Shown: one piece after another, positions 46,116 to 54,995 of the stretch
Layout: every line of letters begins with the position of its first letter
Position numbering within the stretch: position 1 is the stretch's first letter
The notes under the pieces: model-generated
What the model saw: only the letters and a program-made list of their open reading frames with translations
Databases searched by the model: none
Told to the model about the DNA's origin: nothing
Assembly (NCBI GenBank): GCA_937949725.1
Contig: CALECT010000078.1
Location: 1 to 64,000 of the forward strand
Source of the DNA: an uncultured Pseudanabaenaceae cyanobacterium
GTDB lineage: Bacteria; Cyanobacteriota; Cyanobacteriia; PCC-9006; JAAUQQ01
Direction: 5' to 3'
Length of the DNA: 64,000 nucleotides
Made by a program: the position numbers and the translations under genes

Positions 46116-46790
46116 TTATTCGCGGATGACGTAGCCAACGCCTCGCACGGTCTGAACCAGGCGGGGTTCACCTTCGGCTTCTAGCTTGAGTCTCAGGTAG
46201 CGCACGTAGACTTCAATGATGTTGGAGTCTCCCATGAAGTCATAACCCCAGACCTTCTCGAGGATTTGGTCGCGGGTGATGACCTGACGGGGATGGGCCA
46301 ATAGATACTCCAGTAACTCGTATTCCTTGACGGTGAGCTCCATCGTGCGGTTTCCCCGGCTCACTTCTCGGGATTTGCGATCCATCTTGAGGTCAGCAAA
46401 TTCCAGGACATCGGCATCGCTAGGATTTTGTCGGCGCAGGTTGGAACGTACCCTCGCTAAAAGCTCTTCTAGACTGAAGGGCTTGATGACGTAATCATCG
46501 GCCCCTGCATCCAGGCCTTCGATACGGGCTGAGACCTCATCTTTTGCGGTGAGTAAGATGACCGGAGTTTGCATACCTGTGGAACGGAGTCTGCGGCAAA
46601 TCTCCACGCCACTAATGCCCGGTAACATCCAGTCCAAGATGATGAGGTCTGGGTCGCCACCCCGAGCTTCGGTTAGTCCGGCCAGGCCATCGTGGGCCAG
46701 GGTGACGGTGTAACCTTCCTGGACTAGTTCTAGCTCCAGCAAGCGGGCGAGTTTAACTTCATCTTCGACAACCAGGATGTTTGCGCTCAT
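46116..46790 (-). CDS. Canonical OmpR-family response regulator
   Basis: The 224-residue protein has all receiver residues: VVEDE (acidic pair), Asp in IILDWMLP, Thr in LLTAKD and Lys in VIKPF. The output is a winged helix (LTVKEYELLEYLLAHPRQVITRDQILEKVWGYDF). The gene follows a histidine kinase on the same strand with a 72-bp gap, so they likely form a pair. The sequence resembles ManR-type regulators of manganese uptake in Synechocystis, from memory; this is not firm enough for a name. Confidence 0.93.
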   Translation of the reverse strand: MSANILVVEDEVKLARLLELELVQEGYTVTLAHDGLAGLTEARGGDPDLIILDWMLPGISGVEICRRLRSTGMQTPVILLTAKDEVSARIEGLDAGADDYVIKPFSLEELLARVRSNLRRQNPSDADVLEFADLKMDRKSREVSRGNRTMELTVKEYELLEYLLAHPRQVITRDQILEKVWGYDFMGDSNIIEVYVRYLRLKLEAEGEPRLVQTVRGVGYVIRE

Positions 46791-46862
46791 AGATCTGGAA
46801 AAGAGGTCGGGAATGGGGTAGTTCAGCGATCGCCTCCTGAGGGAGGTTGCCCAGTGCTTGGC

Positions 46863-48422
46863 CTAATTGGCTTTGGCGGGGCGGAGGTGAATTGTGAAGG
46901 TTGAGCCCTGATTCAATGCTGATGAGACGGTAATGTGGCCGCCCATGGCTTCGACGAGGGTTTTGGTGAGAGATAGGCCGAGGCCCGTACCTCCTTTACG
47001 GTGGCGAGCTTCATCGGCCCGGTAGAAGCGCTCAAAAATGCAGCGTTGCTGTTCGGGAGGAATGCCAATTCCCCGGTCGATTACGGCGAGAGTCACCCAA
47101 TCGTCACTGGTCTCTGATGGAAGACTAGCAAGACGCAGGCAAATTTCGCTTTGACTGTCAGAATATTTCACTGCATTGTCAACGAGATAGAGCAACACCT
47201 GATGGAGATGTTCGAGATCTACCAGGGCAGTGATGGGAGCCTTGGGTAGTTCTAAACGCACAGTGCGCTGGTAGATATGCTCCGTGCGGCGCTCCACATC
47301 CTGAAGGAGAGGCTTCAACGCGACGGGCTGAAGCTCGCATTCCAATTGGCCGCTGTCGGCCCTTGCAATGGTGAGCATTTCCTGGAGCATTTGGATCGTG
47401 CGCTGGGTTTCTTCTGAGGCGGTTTCAATGGCTTCTAGTTGTTGGGGATTGAGGTTCTTCTTGCGGCGCAGCAAGCTTTGCAGATAGCCATCGACGATCG
47501 CTAAAGGAGTGCGCAGCTCGTGGGAGGCATCGTTAACAAACTGGCGCTGTTGGTCCCAGGCATGGGAGAGACGCCCCAGCATGGCGTTAAACCCTTCGAC
47601 AAGGGCTTGGATTTCTTCGGGGGCTTGGTCTTCGGCGAGGTGGGTGTCCTGGAGGTCCGAAACGGATATTTCCTGGGCGAGGCGGTTGATGCGGGCAATG
47701 GGGGCGAGGCCTTGGCGGACAATAGCTGCGATCGCCCCCATGAGTATCAGAGTGATCAGCAGATCGGCTAGCAGGAGCTGACCCAGCCCCCGAGTAATCA
47801 TCTTTTTTTGAGCGGTGACATCATGGGCTAAATAGAGGTCGAGATATTTAGGAGCCGTTGAGTTGCTTTCGACTGCATCAGACCATTGGATGCGACGGCG
47901 ACAAGCCAAAAAGTAGCGATCGCCCCAGCTCACCAATTGGATCATGCCCTGGTTGTCCATCAGGGGGTCTAGGTTTTCACTGGAAATCGCATCCTTTTCG
48001 GCCCAATTGGACTGAGCAATCAGGGTCTGTTGGTTATCACGTACCCAGACCATAGTGTTGTTCTGAAGGGGATCCAGGCGAGGAATGTCGCTCAGGCTGC
48101 GTTGAACAATCTGGGATAGCGGCGGGGAGTTCGTTAGGTTATCCGCTTGAACGGCTGATGGAGTGGTTGTTGATTGCTCAATGGCAGGGGGGGAAGACTG
48201 AGCTGCTTTGAGCCGCTCTGGGAACAGCTGAGCGATCGCCTCCAGGTGCTGCTTATGGCTACCAATGAGCTGCTGACGCATCTGCAATGCTGCCCAGCCC
48301 GTGATGCTGCTAAGCCCGGCTAGGGTGAGGAGCCCCACATTGATAATTAGACGCTTCTGCAAGGAGCTGCGTCGACGGGGAATTGGGGGAGGATGGGCCG
48401 CTTTCGACTTGGGCGCTTTCAA
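46863..48422 (-). CDS. Sensor histidine kinase with HAMP domain
   Basis: The 519-residue protein has a first transmembrane segment (about 25-48), a periplasmic sensor region (about 50-211), a second transmembrane segment (about 212-234), HAMP (about 237-288), a HisKA domain with phospho-His301 in NDASHELRTPL, and a HATPase domain with VDNAVKYS, DRGIGIPPEQ and GTGLGLSLTK. It lies directly upstream of the canonical regulator. The sensor region has no recognised ligand domain. Confidence 0.95.
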   Translation of the reverse strand: MKAPKSKAAHPPPIPRRRSSLQKRLIINVGLLTLAGLSSITGWAALQMRQQLIGSHKQHLEAIAQLFPERLKAAQSSPPAIEQSTTTPSAVQADNLTNSPPLSQIVQRSLSDIPRLDPLQNNTMVWVRDNQQTLIAQSNWAEKDAISSENLDPLMDNQGMIQLVSWGDRYFLACRRRIQWSDAVESNSTAPKYLDLYLAHDVTAQKKMITRGLGQLLLADLLITLILMGAIAAIVRQGLAPIARINRLAQEISVSDLQDTHLAEDQAPEEIQALVEGFNAMLGRLSHAWDQQRQFVNDASHELRTPLAIVDGYLQSLLRRKKNLNPQQLEAIETASEETQRTIQMLQEMLTIARADSGQLECELQPVALKPLLQDVERRTEHIYQRTVRLELPKAPITALVDLEHLHQVLLYLVDNAVKYSDSQSEICLRLASLPSETSDDWVTLAVIDRGIGIPPEQQRCIFERFYRADEARHRKGGTGLGLSLTKTLVEAMGGHITVSSALNQGSTFTIHLRPAKAN

Positions 48423-48470
48423 GGAGAGAACTCGGGGCGAGGGAACATCAGACAGTGGGTAGAGCAGGGC

Positions 48471-49073
48471 CTAAAACGGACTGGCTTCGCTCGTCTGAAC
48501 GTTGTATTTGAAACGTGCTTTGTAATCGGTCTTTCCGTATAAATTAAAACTTAGAACTGGCTCCTCTCCGAGTGCTTCCACTTGGTGAATCGCATCGGGC
48601 ATAAAGGTGATTATCTCTCCGGGCTGGAGGATGGTTTCCTGGGTTTTCACCATGGATTTCCCCTCGGTCTGGGGCTGCCAAAATCGATTGCGCTCTTCTC
48701 CATCCAAAATGGCGACTAGCCCCCAGGCACCGTGGTTATGAATAGATGACAGCATGCCGGGATTCCAACTTACAAGCTGAACGGTGAGGGGGTAGTCCGT
48801 ATCATCGTAGAGCTTAGAAACGGCCCAACCTCGCTTTGGATCGGGTTGAGGACATTGCATCATCATCCAGGGAGATTCATTGAGAAAACTTCGTACCAGA
48901 GTGCGAATTTCTACCAGTCTTAGCTCATCGCTTGCCTGGGCTAATAAAATGTCATCTAGCTGGGTCAAAAAGCGATAAAGGCGATAAGGAGAAACGGTGT
49001 CTTCAGGTGTTTCCCTCTGGGCAACGCTTCTACAGTTGCTGGTGTTATCTACGTGCCAATCGTTACTGGACAT
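48471..49073 (-). CDS. Cysteine-dioxygenase-like cupin protein
   Basis: The start at 49073 gives 200 residues (MSSNDWHVDNTSNCRS). The cupin metal site is visible in IHNHGAWGLVAILDGEERN and in the second motif DAIHQVEALGE, as in cysteine dioxygenases and related thiol dioxygenases, which oxidise small thiols using Fe(II). The actual thiol is unknown. The longer in-frame extension to 49160 lacks family-like sequence. Confidence 0.82.
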   Translation of the reverse strand: MSSNDWHVDNTSNCRSVAQRETPEDTVSPYRLYRFLTQLDDILLAQASDELRLVEIRTLVRSFLNESPWMMMQCPQPDPKRGWAVSKLYDDTDYPLTVQLVSWNPGMLSSIHNHGAWGLVAILDGEERNRFWQPQTEGKSMVKTQETILQPGEIITFMPDAIHQVEALGEEPVLSFNLYGKTDYKARFKYNVQTSEASPF

Positions 49074-49656
49074 TGGGATAGATTGCTCGCGGATGGACGA
49101 TTTAGATGATGATAATGGGCTCGATTTGAGGCATCGCAGTCCATATGTTAAGAGCTGCAATGGAGATTCCCTAGATAAATCTCAATCCGTTCTTAATTTT
49201 CGCAAGATTAGTTTTTTCGATATTAAGCATAGATAGACCTGATGCTTGTAAGTCCTGGATTGCAACTGCCTCAACACTCCAGGCTGGAGGACAATTCATG
49301 GGAAAGTTCCCTGTCTATTTCTGAGCAGTCGCTTCGAGCGTTGATGCCATGGAAATGATTCGATGGAATACCGAACAAGCTCCGAGGGGAGAAAGGTTAG
49401 ACCTTCGTCAGTTCCTTTAAAATCTGCCTGTGCAGTGATGCTGACCGAGTCTCTTTCAATAGAAAAATCACTAAATTCATTCTGCCCTCAAAAAGCTTAA
49501 ATGGCTGCGAACTTAGCCAAGCTTTAGCCGATTCTCAGGAAAAATTCAGGTTGCCTCTCCTTAATTAATTTGAGGAATTTATTGCATCTTGCTAACATTT
49601 GTCCCCCTGTGGTGTAAGAATCCTTTCTGTACCTGTTCATTGTGAGGAAAAGTAAC
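49074..49656. other. Intergenic region between divergent genes
   Basis: About 580 bp upstream of the cupin gene and of the DPC-repeat gene. No supported gene; a short inverted repeat CTCCAGGCTGGAG occurs near 49280. GAGGA before the 49657 start is the next gene's ribosome-binding site. Confidence 0.35.
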
Positions 49657-49884
49657 ATGCGCATTAATTCTTGGGCGACCATCGCTGCATTTACGGTGTT
49701 GGCAGCGGGCGTGGGGAGCGTTACCACTGGCTGCTCCAGCGCTGTTGACCCTTGTGCTGGTGGCAAGACTGAAGCAGTTGATCCTTGCGCCGCTGCAGAT
49801 CCTTGCGCCGCTGACCCCTGTGCCGCTGCAGATCCTTGCGCTGCTGACCCTTGCGCCGCTGCAGATCCTTGTGCTGGTAGCTAA
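49657..49884 (+). CDS. Small exported protein with DPC repeats
   Basis: The 75-residue product starts MRINSWATIAAFTVLAAGVG with GAGGA 9 bp upstream. Its signal ends near TTGC, a weak lipobox. The mature part is a run of AAADPCAADPC units with seven DPC triplets, spaced 5 or 6 residues, so the mature chain is mostly Ala, Asp, Pro and Cys. Such arrays could bind metal ions or form disulfide networks. The underlying DNA is a 33-bp tandem repeat. Function unknown. Confidence 0.75.
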   Translation: MRINSWATIAAFTVLAAGVGSVTTGCSSAVDPCAGGKTEAVDPCAAADPCAADPCAAADPCAADPCAAADPCAGS

Positions 49885-50411
49885 GTTTCTGGAATGGCTC
49901 AATTTGGGACGATGCCTAGGTCATACAGCTCTTGTATGCCTGGGTTTCCTTCCCTTAAATGATGCTAGTGCTGACCAGTTTTGTTGGGGCCTGCTTTTTG
50001 AGTAGATTTCAGGAAGGCTTCAGTTTGCACTAGGACATGTTGTTTATTTGCAACTTAATGGGCAATGTTCAGAATGTCTGATAAGCCCTGAGTTTTAACC
50101 AGTGGAGTCATCCTTCACTGGTTTTTATTATGGCCAAGTGCCTGCCCTAGTGGTGCTTGGGGACCTAGGCTGAGCGATCGCCTCTCGACGCGGACAAATG
50201 TTGCGATTTCACGGCTTGCAAAATGCGATGAGCCCTTGTGGATTTTCGAGGAACGATTGAGCAGATGGTATTTTGGATTTAGTTGTCATAGACAAAGAGC
50301 GAGGGTTTGTCTGTCGGATGCCTCCTTCTACCTATGGTTAGGGCAGAGGTTGACGGTTCTCTTTGGCTTGTCGTGACGAGATTGCATCGCCACTTGAAAC
50401 TTCTCCGACCC
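49885..50411. other. Intergenic region
   Basis: About 525 bp after the DPC gene, holding its terminator at 50097-50126. A GCGATCGC octamer lies near 50175. No further supported feature. Confidence 0.35.
50097..50126 (+). terminator. Probable terminator of the DPC-repeat gene
   Basis: AACCAGTG and CACTGGTT pair around an 11-nt loop and are followed by TTTT. It lies 213 bp past the stop. Confidence 0.75.
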
Positions 50412-50840
50412 ATGAATCTTAATTCTGCTGATTCAACTGGTACCGATAACGCTAGCCATTCAGTGTGGGAACGCTTGGAGCAAGGGCGTCGCTCTAAGGC
50501 TGCTCAGGGTGGCTATGCGGGTTATGGCTCGCCACCTTATGGGCTCAAGACTGAGAATGGTGAGCTTGTTGAGGACCCTTCAGAGCAGAAGGTGATTGAT
50601 CTTATTCGTCGTCACCATAAGTCGGGTAAGTCTTTACAAAAGATTGCTGATTGGTTGAATCAGCAGGACTACCGTACGAAGCGGGGCAGTAATTGGAAGC
50701 GAATTTCAGTGAAGCGGGTTTTGGATCGTTTGTATGGCAAGACGCCTCGGATCTCAGGTCAACCTGCTGCTGCTCCAGAAGGAGATTTGTCCCTGGTAGA
50801 ACCTGCGGAATCTAACGGTGAAGCAGAGAGTTCGGTTTGA
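50412..50840 (+). CDS. Orphan recombinase-type DNA-binding domain protein
   Basis: Starting at 50412 the 142-residue product reads MNLNSADSTGTDNASHSVWERLEQG, then RRSKAAQGGYAGYGSPPYGLKTENG and EQKVIDLIRRHHKSGKSLQKIADWLNQQDYRTKRG. This is the recombinase domain of large serine recombinases (G-Y-G-x-P-P-Y-G-L motif, IAxxLNxxGxxTxxG helix-turn-helix), but the catalytic resolvase domain with its nucleophilic Ser is absent. It probably binds DNA without recombining it. A longer in-frame start at 50307 is possible. Confidence 0.75.
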   Translation: MNLNSADSTGTDNASHSVWERLEQGRRSKAAQGGYAGYGSPPYGLKTENGELVEDPSEQKVIDLIRRHHKSGKSLQKIADWLNQQDYRTKRGSNWKRISVKRVLDRLYGKTPRISGQPAAAPEGDLSLVEPAESNGEAESSV

Positions 50841-51263
50841 TGCTTGAATCTTCGTGGAAATGAATGAGGCACGCATAGAGCTGTCTCTCTACATCGATAT
50901 GCAGCGAGTCTGTAGCGGCTTGCTTAAGTTCATGGCCAATGGAGCATTGTCGTGGGGATGCTGTACCTCCATCACATTTCCCATTTCTGCCTAAGGCTTA
51001 CAGGTGGGACTCTGGCTTTGGAACCTTTGTAAAGCAGGGCGTAATGACGCTACGTTCCCTTAACTGACAGGGTCGTGGAGTAGGGGCTTTTATTCTTTCC
51101 TTGAAAGGTGTTACAGAATGTTGCCCTAGTACTCCTTCAATTGTTAACTTGTGTCGTTATAGGTGTAGCCTTGTAGAGGGATGTTACGGAATTCCCCCTG
51201 TCTAGCTCTCTTGAGATCTTAGGTTTTCACCGTTGCATTCACGCTGTTTTTTTGAGAGTCCCC
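50841..51263. other. Intergenic region upstream of trxA
   Basis: About 420 bp. In some cyanobacteria the small RNA Yfr1 lies upstream of trxA; its single-stranded core ACTCCTCACAC is not found here on either strand. I see no gene. Confidence 0.4.
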
Positions 51264-51587
51264 ATGGCTACTGTTGATTATGTTCAAGGTGAAGCGTTTG
51301 AAGCGCTCGTAGCAGTGAATGATCTAGTTGTGGTGGATTTTACGGCCAGTTGGTGTGGGCCTTGTAAGCTCGTTGCTCCTTTGATGGAGCAGCTTGCGGA
51401 TGCCTATACAGGTAAAGCGGCGATCGCTAAGGTCGACATTGATAACAGCAAAGACTTAGCCAAGCAGTACGCCGTGAAGAGTATTCCTGCGGTGTTGATC
51501 TTCAAAGGTGGTGAGTTGGTGGAAACCTTTGTAGGGGTTAAGCCCTATGAGGAATTTAGCCAAGCTGTAGATAAGCATCTGGCTTAG
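51264..51587 (+). CDS. trxA: Thioredoxin
   Basis: The 107-residue protein begins MATVDYVQGEAFEALVAVND with the redox site TASWCGPCKLVAPLM (Cys31 and Cys34), the cis-Pro loop KSIPAVLIFKGGE and a usual C-terminal helix. Thioredoxins reduce target disulfides in the cytosol; light-driven reduction by ferredoxin-thioredoxin reductase is usual in cyanobacteria. Start chosen for the family N-terminus. Confidence 0.95.
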   Translation: MATVDYVQGEAFEALVAVNDLVVVDFTASWCGPCKLVAPLMEQLADAYTGKAAIAKVDIDNSKDLAKQYAVKSIPAVLIFKGGELVETFVGVKPYEEFSQAVDKHLA

Positions 51588-51652
51588 ATCTAAGGCTGGG
51601 AGGGGTTGAGGCCTCTATCTGAGATTGTCGTAAGAGTTCGGAGATTAAAGTA

Positions 51653-52009
51653 ATGGGACCGTCGAACCTCAAGGCTATGCCGCTGTCCCATAAGGGATCT
51701 GCTCATAAGGCTGTGGCACCTGACGATGCTGTTAAAATTGAGACATCGCCTGCCGTTGAGTTGAAATCTTCCCAGGCTTTATTGCTGTGCTCTTATCAGA
51801 ATTTATCTTCGGCGCTGCAGATTGTGCGGGTGATGGATGCTCAGGATCAGCTCCTCCTAGAGCGCGTGCTTTGGGCAGCTCAGGCTTTAGAGTTTTGGGC
51901 CCAGCCCGATGCTCGTCTTGAAGTGTTCAGTGGCGAGTTGACGAATTCGTTAATGGTGGATTCCATCGTTTGTGAACGTTTACAGAGCCCGACGGCCTCA
52001 GCTGCATGA
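51653..52009 (+). CDS. DUF1830 family protein
   Basis: The 118-residue protein has the DUF1830 core at about 43-93: LLLCSYQNLSSALQIVRVMDA, LERVLWAAQALEFWAQPDARLEVFSGE. DUF1830 proteins are small, cyanobacteria-specific and of unknown function. The N-terminal 40 residues are low in order-promoting residues and look disordered. Gene ends 20 bp before a strong terminator. Confidence 0.85.
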   Translation: MGPSNLKAMPLSHKGSAHKAVAPDDAVKIETSPAVELKSSQALLLCSYQNLSSALQIVRVMDAQDQLLLERVLWAAQALEFWAQPDARLEVFSGELTNSLMVDSIVCERLQSPTASAA

Positions 52010-52028
52010 TTTCTGTGCTCGTGAAGTC

Positions 52029-52067
52029 CAAAAGCTCCTTGCATCCATTGGATGCAAGGAGCTTTTG
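52029..52067. terminator. Bidirectional terminator, 19-bp arms
   Basis: CAAAAGCTCCTTGCATCCA (52029-52047) and its exact complement (52049-52067) around one central base; practically a perfect palindrome with T/A ends. It separates the DUF1830 and aroC genes. Confidence 0.9.
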
Positions 52068-52107
52068 TTTGGAAGCATTGAGCGAATGGCAGGGGGGCCA
52101 AGTTCGC

Positions 52108-53205
52108 TTACCAGTCAATCAGGCTGCATTGGCCCTGCTGGCGCAGCAGATGATCGCAGAGGACTAGGGCGACCATGGATTCCACCATGGGCACGGCACG
52201 GGGGAGGACGCAGGGGTCATGGCGGCCTCGGGCGGAAAGCACTGTTTCTTCGCCGTCTTTGGTGACGGTGTTTTGAGCTTTTCGGATGGTGGCGGTGGGC
52301 TTGAAGGCGGCGCGCAGGATGATGTTTTCGCCGTTGGAGATGCCGCCTTGGGTGCCGCCGGAGCGGTTGGTGCGGGTGCGGGCGTTGCCTGATTCGTCCA
52401 TGTAGAATTCGTCGTTATGTTCGCTGCCGGTCATCAGGGTGCCTGCGAAGCCGGAGCCGATTTCGAAGCCTTTGGAGGCGGGCAGGGACATGACGCCTTT
52501 GGCGAGGTCGGCTTCGAGCTTGTCGAAGACGGGTTCGCCCAGGCCTTTGGGCAGGCCCCGGGCAACGCATTCGACGATGCCACCGATGGAGTCGCCCGCT
52601 TTGCCGATCGCTTCAATTTTGGCGATCATTTCTTCGGCGCAGGTCGCGTCGGGGCAGCGGACGATGTTGCTTTCGACCTGTTCGAGGGTGACGCTGTTGG
52701 GGTCAATGTTGGTGGCTTCGAGGTCTTTGATTTTTTTGACGTAGCCGATGACTTCGACGCCTGCGACTTGCTTGAGGATTTTCTTAGCGATCGCCCCGGC
52801 TGCAACCCGCCCAATAGTCTCCCTGGCTGAGGATCGGCCTCCACCTTGGTAGTTGCGGAAGCCGTATTTGGCGTCGTAGGTGGCGTCGGCGTGGGAGGGA
52901 CGGTAGGTCGTGGCCATTTCGCTGTAATCGCCGGGGCGCTGGTCTTTGTTGCGCACCATGATGCAGATGGGGGTGCCGGTGGTGCGGCCCTCGAAGACGC
53001 CTGACATGATTTCGCAGGTGTCGGTCTCTTTGCGAGGGGTGGTGATTTTGCTCTGACCGGGACGGCGGCGGTCGAGCTCAAATTGGATTTCTTCGACGTC
53101 GATTTTGAGGCGAGGGGGGCAACCGTCGATGATGACGCCAACGCCGCCACCGTGGGATTCGCCGAAGGTGGTGATGCGAAAAAGATGCCCGAACGTGCTG
53201 CCCAT
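52108..53205 (-). CDS. aroC: Chorismate synthase
   Basis: AroC converts EPSP to chorismate with reduced flavin, the last shared step of aromatic amino-acid synthesis. The 365-residue protein begins [20 protein letters not shown] and has [22 protein letters not shown] and [17 protein letters not shown], and [14 protein letters not shown]. Length and motifs are family-typical. Confidence 0.97.
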   Translation of the reverse strand: MGSTFGHLFRITTFGESHGGGVGVIIDGCPPRLKIDVEEIQFELDRRRPGQSKITTPRKETDTCEIMSGVFEGRTTGTPICIMVRNKDQRPGDYSEMATTYRPSHADATYDAKYGFRNYQGGGRSSARETIGRVAAGAIAKKILKQVAGVEVIGYVKKIKDLEATNIDPNSVTLEQVESNIVRCPDATCAEEMIAKIEAIGKAGDSIGGIVECVARGLPKGLGEPVFDKLEADLAKGVMSLPASKGFEIGSGFAGTLMTGSEHNDEFYMDESGNARTRTNRSGGTQGGISNGENIILRAAFKPTATIRKAQNTVTKDGEETVLSARGRHDPCVLPRAVPMVESMVALVLCDHLLRQQGQCSLIDW

Positions 53206-53493
53206 AATGTCGCGAAGAAAGAAGAAGTAATCAAAGCTGGGCGAGCGGATTGATCTCGAAGGTTTCGGATTCCGTTGGCTCCCAGACTTTTGATCTTACA
53301 AGAGTTTGCAAGGGCTCAACCGCTTTCGAGCTGGACTGATTCAGATGCTGGGTGATGAGGCTTGCTGGAGACTTAATAAGTGCTGTTGTGATTCCTTGGC
53401 TGAGTCCCAGCCCTAGGGATAGACTGCCGAACGGGACTGTTTTGTTTTGGGCAGTAGCTTTTGTTGCTCAGCCGTTATTTGCTTTTTAGCGTT

Positions 53494-54558
53494 ATGTCTA
53501 AGCCAGTCAATTTGTTGGTGATGGTCCATGGCATGAGTCCGGAGCCCCAGCCGGTGGCTCCCGATGGGCTGTATGAGGGATTGTGGCGATCGCTCCTAGC
53601 GGAAAATCCCGAGCTGGAGCAGCAGTTTCCCCATGGCTATATCGGTGTTAGCTGGGGCCATGAGTTGCCCCAAGAGCCGATGCCGCAGTTGATTGAGCTA
53701 CGGCCTGATGAATGTCTGACGCGAGCGCAGAATTTTATTAATGAGCGGACGAGTTACGAAAAGATTAAGGCGGCGAATGCCAGTGATCCCAATAATCCAA
53801 ACAATCAACTGTTGGGGGTGAGTAGTCGCCGAGGAATTGATTTTCCTTGGTTCACGCCTGTGGTTCGGAATCTGGTGGGGCGGTTGCGGGAGGAGATGCT
53901 GATTCGTGGGGTGGGGGATGCGATTTATTATGGCTCCCGCGATGGGGAGTTTCATATTCGTCGGGCGGTTTATGGGCAGGTGTTGGGGCAACTGGATCGG
54001 TTTGTGGATGAGCCAGAGGTGCGTTTACATCTTGTTGGGCATAGCTTGGGGGTGACGGTTACCCATGATTTTTTGTATGGCTTGTTTGCGCCGGATCATC
54101 GGCCTGGTTATTGCCAGCAGGGGGATGATGCGGATGCGACAAGGTTTGAGCGGTGGCGGATGAAGGCCCAGACGGGGGAGTTGCAGTTGGGGTCGTTGAC
54201 GAGTTTGGCGTCGCAGTTGCCGTTGTTTTTTATGCGGAAGCAGGTGTTGGTGGATCAGTTGGCGGCGGGGGAGTTGTTGCGGGCTGATGCGATCGGGTTG
54301 AGGCCGGTAGGGTTGGGGGGGGCTGTGGCAGGTTTGGATGGGAAGTCGGAGGCGGGTTCTGTTCAGTGGCAGCTTTTTTATGATGTGGATGATTTGTTGG
54401 CGTTTGGGACGCGGCGGTTGTATGACCAGCAGGATGGGATTCGGGAGGTTCAGGTGGATACGGGGGATAGCCCTTTGGGGGCTCATACGGGATATTGGAG
54501 CCATCCGGAGGTGGTGCAGGGGACGGCGGCTTTGTTGGCTGCAAATGCAGGGATGTAG
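53494..54558 (+). CDS. Alpha/beta-hydrolase fold protein
   Basis: The start at 53494 gives 354 residues (MSKPVNLLVMVHGMSPEP). The alpha/beta-hydrolase nucleophile elbow is LHLVGHSLGVTVTHDFL (GHSLG), and the oxyanion strand is NLLVMVHGM. It resembles large bacterial serine hydrolases of uncertain substrate, perhaps lipase-like. No signal peptide. The codon use is G-rich in the 3' half. Confidence 0.8.
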   Translation: MSKPVNLLVMVHGMSPEPQPVAPDGLYEGLWRSLLAENPELEQQFPHGYIGVSWGHELPQEPMPQLIELRPDECLTRAQNFINERTSYEKIKAANASDPNNPNNQLLGVSSRRGIDFPWFTPVVRNLVGRLREEMLIRGVGDAIYYGSRDGEFHIRRAVYGQVLGQLDRFVDEPEVRLHLVGHSLGVTVTHDFLYGLFAPDHRPGYCQQGDDADATRFERWRMKAQTGELQLGSLTSLASQLPLFFMRKQVLVDQLAAGELLRADAIGLRPVGLGGAVAGLDGKSEAGSVQWQLFYDVDDLLAFGTRRLYDQQDGIREVQVDTGDSPLGAHTGYWSHPEVVQGTAALLAANAGM

Positions 54559-54995
54559 GTTGGTTGAGCTTGCGAAACCAAGCATGCTCGGGGCTTTTGC
54601 GATGGCTGAGTGGAGTTGAATTCTGCTTGGCTGTGGTTTGGGCCTAGCTTTTTAGAGGCAAGGCGCAAATCTATGAGGGCCAGCCCTCAAACTCCCGCCA
54701 ATGGGGGACAAAGTCTCCCCCAATGGGTTACCCCCTGCTACAGCAGTGTCGGAGTGGAAGGAGTTCTGTGGGGCGGCCTTTTTAGATTTGGGATGGGCGT
54801 TACGGTGCTGGGCTGGTTGGTTTGTGGGGCTGCGGCTTACGCCGTCAAAGTGCTGATGCCCGGAGGGCGTCTTCTGTGGGGAGCTGTGACTGCTGTTGTC
54901 TTTACCCTCAATATTTGCCGCCCACCATCAAACCCGTTCCTCCCCTTGGAAAAGGGGAGGCTAGGAGGGGTCGCTTTGCTGCTAGACAATGTCGA
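54559..54995. other. Intergenic region with repeat elements
   Basis: Three compact inverted repeats lie here: GAGGGC/GCCCTC (54675-54688), a near-perfect pair CCAATGGGGGACA/TCTCCCCCAATGG (54698-54726) and CCTCCCCTT/AAGGGGAGG (54939-54960). The last belongs to the kind of dispersed repeat whose frame reads NPFLPLEKGRLGG, seen in many cyanobacterial genomes. A 129-codon frame across the region probably is not a gene. Confidence 0.65.

Noticed and set aside
50841..51263. Possible Yfr1 small RNA upstream of trxA
   Set aside because: The conserved ACTCCTCACAC core and flanking stem were not found on either strand.
52626..53234. 202-codon minus-strand frame overlapping aroC
   Set aside because: Out-of-frame reading of aroC; Ser/Pro/Thr/Ala-rich composition and no start support.
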